The position numbers and the translations under genes were made by a program. A DNA stretch of 64,000 nucleotides, taken from assembly GCA_025765615.1 (NCBI GenBank), contig JAIVFJ010000027.1, positions 186,001-250,000 on the forward strand, in the 5' to 3' direction. The notes under the pieces are model-generated. The model did no database searches. It worked only from the letters and a program-made list of their open reading frames with translations, and was not told the origin of the DNA. The stretch's first letter is position 1. Each line of letters opens with the position of its first letter. Origin of the DNA: Zopfochytrium polystomum. Taxonomy: Eukaryota; Chytridiomycota; Chytridiomycetes; Chytridiales; Chytridiaceae. Shown here piece by piece: positions 58,598 to 64,000 of the stretch.

Positions 58598-59523
58598 ATG
58601 TCTGACCCAAACAACACCTTCCCTGATGCAACTGCCTTCCAAGCCTTGATGGACCAATTACAAGCCCTTTCAAGACAGACACACCAACTTCAATAACAAG
58701 TCCTTCACCAGCAGCACCAGCTTCAACAACAACTTCACCAACAAGAACATCAAGCTCTTCCCCTGCCCCAAGCCAACCAAGCAAGAGAGCCCAAGGTTCC
58801 CAGCCCTGACAAGTTCACTGGGCTGGCCAAAGACCTTAGGAACTTTATGGCCACTGTGGAGAATGTCATCCTTCTCCAACCTTCAAGATTTCCCAGTGAG
58901 CAAGTCAAGGTTCTTTTCACAAGCACCCCTCCTGTCTGGTCAAGCTCAATCATGGTACAGATCTCTCCCAAGCACACCCACCACCCTGCAAGAGCTCTGG
59001 GAGGGGCTGGAAGCTACCTTTGGTGACCCCTACGCATCTTGGACAGCAAGATCCAAGCTCAAGCATATCAAGCAAGGAAAGCAATCTTGTGTGGCCTACA
59101 CCAACCAATTCAAGCAACTAGCCAGAGACTCTGGATACAATGATGCAGCTCTGATGGAGCTGTACCATGATGGTCTCCATGAGTCCATCCAAGGCATGCT
59201 CTCCCAGTGTCTGCACATCCCTGAGACCTTGGAAGAGTACATTCTCCTTGCCATCAAGATTGACAACAGACTCTACTCCAAGAGGCTGAAGCAAAGACAA
59301 GTAGGAACTACATCAAGACCTACCCCAGTCCCTCAAGCTCTTACAGTTCCTGAACCCATGCAAGTGGATGCAGTTGAGACACTTCCTAAGGGTCCTCTGA
59401 GCCAAGAGGAGAAAACAAGGAGGGCCCAGCAGGGACTGTGTTTCTACTGTGGCTCCAAGGAACACGCTGTCAAGGACTGCCCAAGGAAGAAGCACCCAAA
59501 CTCCCAGGTCCAGGCTCACCGAG
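58598..59523 (+). pseudogene. gag: Broken gag of the truncated Ty3 copy
   Basis: Nearly identical to the gag at 11400, but with an in-frame TAA near 58694 (CAATAA where the intact copy has CAAGAA) and an extra C near 58926 that shifts the frame. The normal TGA at the end of gag is CGA here, so the frame would run on into an unrelated reading of pol. The zinc knuckle and slippery heptamer remain. Confidence 0.9.
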
Positions 59524-59885
59524 GGGCAATTCCCTGGACCCTCCTCCAAGCTGCCCCTGTTTCATCACCACCACCAGCACCACAAACACCTCAGATTCCA
59601 AGCCCCACCAACTCACCATGGATGTCAAGATTCAACACTCACCCAAGTCAACCATCACAACCAAGGCCCTTATCGACTCTGGATCATCCTGCAACATCAT
59701 TGATGCCACCCTTGCCAAGTCTTGTGCCATTCCCACCATCAAGAAATCCACACCCCTCAAGGTCCACTTTGCCAATCATGCTCTGTTCAAGGAAATCAGC
59801 CATGAAACCAAGCTAAACCTCCACATCCAAGACTTTCCACCATCCATGGTCAACCTGGAAGTATTGGATCTTGGCTCACCCACAT
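59501..59885 (+). pseudogene. pol: Truncated protease region of the Ty3 copy
   Basis: The protease frame with ALIDSGSSCNIIDA is intact up to EVLDLGSPT, then ends where the family-2 LTR begins. RT and everything after are missing from this side. Confidence 0.88.
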
Positions 59886-60977
59886 TGTGAGACTGTGCTC
59901 TCTAAATCTCCTCACCCTGGGCTGGAGGTGGGAATAGAGCAATGGCCTAAATACCAATCCTATCTAATGAAAAGGGGCAAAAGAAGGTGTCTAGGGGTCA
60001 CCAGACAGGAAAATGTATTTGGAGTCTACTAAAGCCCATCATCAAACACAAAAGAAACTCTTTAAACTCAAAAAGAGCAGCTATCACACATCTAAAAGGG
60101 AAACATAAGAAAAGTGTGACAAAGGTGGCACAATCACAAAAGAAAGTGCAAAATGCCTCTGGTCCAAGACACAGAGAAACCCCAATGGCAAAGCCAAAGG
60201 GACCGAATCACTCGGTAAGGAATGAGACTTAGGGCAACAAAGGGGGCGCCTAAGGCAGCACCAACCAATCTGTGCCAGCTCCTTCCCAAGGCAGAAGCCA
60301 AGGGGAAAGGCAAGAGAGTGGGGAGGAAAGTGGCCAGGTCCCAACCTGTTGGAGCCACCACCTTGGAGCACCAGCTCCCTCTCTGCCAAAGACAAGCCCT
60401 AAGTTGGAGGGGGGTTGGACACAAAGGGCAAACACAAGGAACAATTAGTGTGCAGAGATGCCTGTTGGATCAAACCAGAACTGTTTTCCACTTAACAGAA
60501 CCAGACACATCTTGTCTCACTCCCAAGAGAGGTTCCAACTCAATCCAAGGAGGGGGCACACAGGGTGGGAGACAGTGGGACTCTTCTTGCTTCATCCTAC
60601 TAGGACACAGACTTCTGCCTCACCAGGCCAGAGGAATCCCCTATCTTAGAAGCAAGGAAGGTTAAAACCCACTCCCACACACAAGTGTGACACCATGACA
60701 TCCCAGGCATTAATCTGAGAGAAAGAGGGTCTGAACCCAGTGAAGACCAGGCCCACCAGAGGCCACAGGAGCCAACAACCAGGGAGATGGGGGCATACCT
60801 GAGAGACCATTTCTGCAGCAGCACCTGACCAGCCAGCTCATTCATATCACCTTGAGAGACCTGGATTTGACTAGATGTATTGACAGGAACCTAGAGGCAC
60901 CACCACAGATTTACCCTCTATCCTTCCATCACCAAGTGGCTCCTACCCAGTCCAACCCAAGCAGCATGCAGAATGGT

Positions 60978-61063
60978 GAGGTGCACTGGGGATCGAACCC
61001 AGCACACTGCCATGATGGCCAAGAGGACTCCAACCTCCTGTCACACACCAGGGGACTGCCACC
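60978..61063 (-). other. tRNA-Ser(GGA)-like fold inside family-2 LTR
   Basis: 86 nt on the minus strand: acceptor GGTGGCA/TGCACCT with one bulge, D arm GTC...GAC, anticodon stem GGAGG/CCTCT around loop TTGGAGT (U33 present, anticodon GGA), variable arm GCCA-TCA-TGGC, T arm CTGGG-TTCGATC-CCCAG, then CACC. The B box GGTTCGATCC fits the pol III consensus. It lies about 90 bp downstream of a TATTTAA box (61153-61159), inside the presumed R region of the LTR. Confidence 0.6.
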
Positions 61064-61711
61064 CCCAGCTCATACACACAGTCAGGAAGAAAAGGGCAGG
61101 CAAGGGACTTCAGGTACAGTTCTCACAGTCAACAAGAAGGGGGGGCAGCAGTTTAAATAGGAGAGGGTTGGAATCACAGGGAGGAGAGGAAAAAGGAGGG
61201 AAAACACATACAAAACAACAAAACAATAATAAAACAGTAAAAAAACAGAATGGATGGGTGATTCACCAAATGGGGCTGAGCCATCAACAAAGAGAGACAG
61301 CTCAGAGAATCATGGGGCCATTTCTTGGCAGACAGCCACCAGAGCAGAGTGGAGGGGGGGGTGGAGGAACTGGCAAGAAATGATTGGTGCAGACAAGAAG
61401 ACACTCACCACAGCCACAGAAAGAAAGGAAGACACACAAAGAGAGACAGTAAACAAACAACTAAATAAAAGATAAAACAAGAAAAAGAGCCAAAACAAAG
61501 GAAAATACTAATTGGAAAAATAAGTAAAAATCATCAACAGAAAGAGAAAGAAAAGCCCTGTCTTCTCATACCACTCATATGAGGCATTACATCATGGTAG
61601 CTGGGCATCTGGACTTTGCACTTCTCCCACAGAAGTGGTTCAGTCCTTAGTCATTCCAAAAGTGAGGGGGTTATTAGCTGGACATGTTGGACTTTGCAGT
61701 CCAGCAGTCTG

Positions 61712-61772
61712 CATGTCTCGAACTTGGCACCTTCCCAATTGAAGGGAGCGCTCTAACCACTGAGCAAGGAAG
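61712..61772 (-). other. A/B-box tRNA relic in family-2 LTR (second copy)
   Basis: Minus strand: A-box/D-arm sequence TTGCTCAGTGGTTAGAGCG, anticodon-like loop TTCAATT, and B box AGTTCGAGAC. Same LTR position as 38849-38912. The 3' half does not pair as a tRNA. Confidence 0.5.
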
Positions 61773-62046
61773 CCCTGTGCCAGCAGTTGAGCAGACACTG
61801 AGTCACTCGGTCTGCAGCCATTGTACAGAATAATAATAATAATAATGGCACAAATAATAATAGTGACAGGTGACGCAGGCGCGACAACAAGTGTCAGTCG
61901 GTGGCTTATGTGGACAACCAATAATAATAAAATAATAATATATACAGCAGAGTCCAAGCCGAATGCGTGTATAACGCGCTTCGAGACGGGTGGATAATCC
62001 TCACAATTATCGGTGAAAAAGTGGGTATACACTCTTTTATTTGAGG

Positions 62047-63086
62047 TCACAGGCTTGACGGCCTGTTGTCCTCACAGTACCTCTTTTTTATTCTCGCAGC
62101 CATAGATGCGACAAAATAAAGGTGTGTGCAAACGTGTTTGCAGGTCCAAGGGTCACTTGGTTTTTTGCAGGCGGGCGCTTCGTCGCGTCCAGGTGCAGGG
62201 GGTGGGATTGGTGTGGCGGGCTTGGTGGAGCTCACCAGTGGGGCAGGAGTCGCTACAGGTGCAGGTTCTTTGCCTTTTGTGGTCGAGGCACGTGTGCGCT
62301 TCGGTGGTTGGTTCGCAAGGAATCCCTCGCGTTTCTTGAACTCATCTGGGTCGTTGTCTTTCACAAGAGCCCAGTAATCGTGGATAGCTTTCGGGTGTAA
62401 GTCTTCCTCAAGCTGGTTCCAATCGTGTTTGGAGGAATATCCGAGCCACTTTGTCAGATATATGTACTTCTCACCATCAAAGGTGTGGGATTTGATTCGC
62501 TCGATTTGATATTCAACATCGGCAGGGTCTTCTTCATCCTCTTCAGGCTCAAAGTATCGCCTAACAAACTCAGGATGAATTCCAGGAGCCATTGTGGTTT
62601 TGGAAGACGGTTGGCGATGACGCTTCTTAGCAGTATGCCATTGTTCAAGTTCTTCATCATAAGTTACACCAGCAAGCTCTGCAGCTTCTTCAGCAGAGTC
62701 AGCAGGAGCGCGTTCTGTGTAAGGTCGCAGTCGTGAGACATGCACAGTCCTGGTAACAATCTGGTTTCCAGGGAATGCTTCAACAATCGTATATTGAGCT
62801 TCGGAGTCCTTGCCAGTTATTCGCAATGACTCGCACAGGGCCAACCCAACGGAACATGAGCGAGCGGTTCTTGTCGTTAAGTTTGCCAGGGATTATCAAG
62901 AGGGGACAGAAAGCCATGCTCTTGTCCCAAGTTGAATTTTATGCGCCTCTTTATCCTTATCAAGGGAGATTGATGCAAAAGGTTCTGATGGTCCTTGCAA
63001 CATGTCATGACAATCTTCTGTGCAGCAGCAAGTTTGTCAACAACTTCAGCCACATAAGGCTCCGTCAGAATGAGTTCTGAATTCAC
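62047..63086 (-). pseudogene. pol: Family-2 Ty3 Pol C-terminus with chromodomain
   Basis: Minus-strand blocks: end of integrase (EPYVAEVVDKLAAAQKIV, about 63070), then in shifted frames LQGPSEPFASIS and the GPY/F-type KLNDKNRSLMFRWVGP (about 62880-62830), then an open frame from 62844 with ITGKDSEAQYTIVEAFPGNQ, RTVHVSRLRPYTERAP and a chromodomain YQIERIKSHTFDGEKYIYL, TKWLGYSSKHDWNQLEEDL. The stop at 62047-62049 is about 30 bp inside the LTR. Two or more frameshifts make the integrase end non-functional, while the chromodomain frame is open for over 260 codons. The sequence is clearly distinct from family 1. Confidence 0.82.
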
Positions 63087-64000
63087 GATTCTTCTGGGTC
63101 TGTTGAAGGGAGTTCAACCAGGGCGTCCTGGCGCGGAAGGTTCCAGCCCGTAAAGGGGAGCAGAGCGGCGCTAGTAGTCGGCCAGCTAAGGGACGGGCTT
63201 GAACAGGTTAGTAAGGGGTGGACTGGGTATCCGTTGTTGTCTGCATTAACACATAGGCAGATTTCTCCAATTTCTGGACGAACAGCGAGGTCCGCTGAGT
63301 AGTGCTCACAGGCTAGAGCTGGTTTTTAAACAAGTGCTCGGGGTGCAGATGAGGGTGCGGGGGGCCCATACACGAAACAGGGCAAGAACAGGTCGGTTAA
63401 AATTGCGACGCAACCAATAGTGTTGTGCATTCCTCAGGGTTCAGAGAACTTCGTAGGAAGGTGGCGGGAACTTTAGCTGTTCAGGTCGTCGACCTGCAAT
63501 CGCAGGAGGTCGTTCATGAAGATGTAAAGCACATCAATGGAGTATCTGAAGATTAAACTCGCTGAGCACTTCATGAATAGGAATATTCTGTTGGGAAGAG
63601 GCCAGAGTTTCATTGGCAGATACTGTCGCAATGTGAGCCTCGGATTGAGTGTCTTTAAAAACACAATCCGGAGATTGTGGGGAAGGAGGGCAACTGGATC
63701 TTTGGAAAAGAGGGGGTAGTGCTTTCTTCGGGTACACAGCCTTTGTTGTAAGCGTCTCAAGTTCATCAAGAATGGGGCTCTGAGGCTCGCAATCGAGACT
63801 TAGGGCAGGAAACATGCTCATCATCCAACAACAACGTTTGCGTGTGTGGCTCTTCATCCTCGTCATCAGAGGGGTCAAGAGCTTTTTCCTCCTCACTTAG
63901 AGGGTCTTCTCTGTCAACTCCAAGAGAACCATATCAATAGCATCGGCAATCGCGTCCATTGCATCAGGAAAAACGGGGTTTCCCCAGTCAGCGCGGTGTG
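63087..64000. other. Unassigned; probably further family-2 internal sequence
   Basis: Short minus-strand frames (for example 63534-63896 and 63473-63769) show no domain I can name. An acidic stretch (SDDEDEEPHTQ in one frame near 63850) recalls gag/pol linkers. Orientation and position suggest it belongs to the family-2 element, but integrase motifs are not visible here. Confidence 0.3.

Larger units (their letters stand above)
58249..59885 (+). mobile_element. Ty3 family-1 copy truncated by family-2 insertion
   Basis: 5' LTR 58249-58557, primer-site complement, gag and the start of pol, all collinear with 11007-12700. It stops abruptly at 59885, exactly where the family-2 LTR begins. The remaining half and 3' LTR would lie beyond the family-2 element, outside the window. 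Preceding five bases are CATTC; the matching duplicate cannot be seen. Confidence 0.92.
59886..62076 (-). mobile_element. 3' LTR of Ty3 chromovirus family 2
   Basis: A 2,191-bp reverse-oriented homologue of 38573-40764. Its start (TGTGAGGACAACAGG at 62076 downward) directly follows a pol end with chromodomain and a purine tract (AATAAAAAAGAGG), so it is the 3' LTR of an element extending past the right edge. Its outer end at 59886 cuts a family-1 protease gene. No duplicate of the flanking CACAT appears at 62077, as expected if the other target duplicate lies beyond the window. Confidence 0.8.

Noticed and set aside
60978..61063. A functional tRNA-Ser gene
   Set aside because: Acceptor stem has a bulge, both copies are inside LTRs, and the other copy has a different anticodon loop; called a tRNA-like relic instead.

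Overview
This is a nuclear segment from a eukaryote with small introns (mostly about 45-100 bp, GT-AG) and an opisthokont gene set: SRP68, fimbrin, DOT1, a NEDD4/Rsp5-type HECT ligase, SmF, PRP38, 14-3-3, a THO1/SARNP-type SAP protein and an FSH1-type hydrolase. With chromodomain Ty3 elements and fungal-style copia and LINE relics, an early-diverging (chytrid-like) fungus is the best guess. That placement is inference, because no rRNA or other barcode is present.

Layout. 1-4 kb: a PPR protein (open at the left edge) and a polytopic membrane protein. 4.4-19.8 kb: a nested transposon block. It holds a decayed Ty1/copia element split by a solo Ty3 LTR, and a LINE 3' fragment split by a Ty3 chromovirus (family 1). 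That chromovirus is itself split by a young internally deleted derivative of the same family, and another solo LTR and a short repeat follow. Exact 5-bp target duplications give the insertion order. 20.2-38.4 kb: gene-dense DNA with SRP68, a MITE-like repeat, an FSH1-type hydrolase, a Pellino-type E3 ligase, a membrane protein divergent from fimbrin, a SAP protein convergent with fimbrin, and the divergent pair SmF/PRP38. 38.6-42.3 kb: repeats, including a 2.2-kb solo LTR of a second chromovirus family (family 2). 43.4-57.2 kb: genes again, namely the HECT ligase, DOT1, a two-TM protein, two tandem Ser-rich paralogues, a coiled-coil protein and 14-3-3. 57.8-64 kb: a second nest, in which a copia fragment contains a family-1 element that is cut by the family-2 LTR and pol end.

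Most notable observations. (1) Family-1 LTRs carry perfect tandem heat-shock elements (up to eight uninterrupted GAA/TTC half-sites) upstream of a TATA box, in a module present 0-3 times per LTR; this suggests an HSF-driven retrotransposon. (2) The 11 nt at the predicted mRNA 5' end are exactly complementary to the 11 nt just inside the 5' LTR, the arrangement known for Tf1-type self-priming. (3) gag and pol are in a -1 relation with a consensus slippery heptamer in the overlap. (4) A 2.5-kb derivative with apparently identical LTRs suggests recent mobilisation in trans. (5) Family-2 LTRs are about 2.2 kb and carry a class-II (Ser-like) tRNA fold about 95 nt after the TATA box, plus a second A/B-box module. 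(6) A Pellino homologue lies in an apparently fungal genome.
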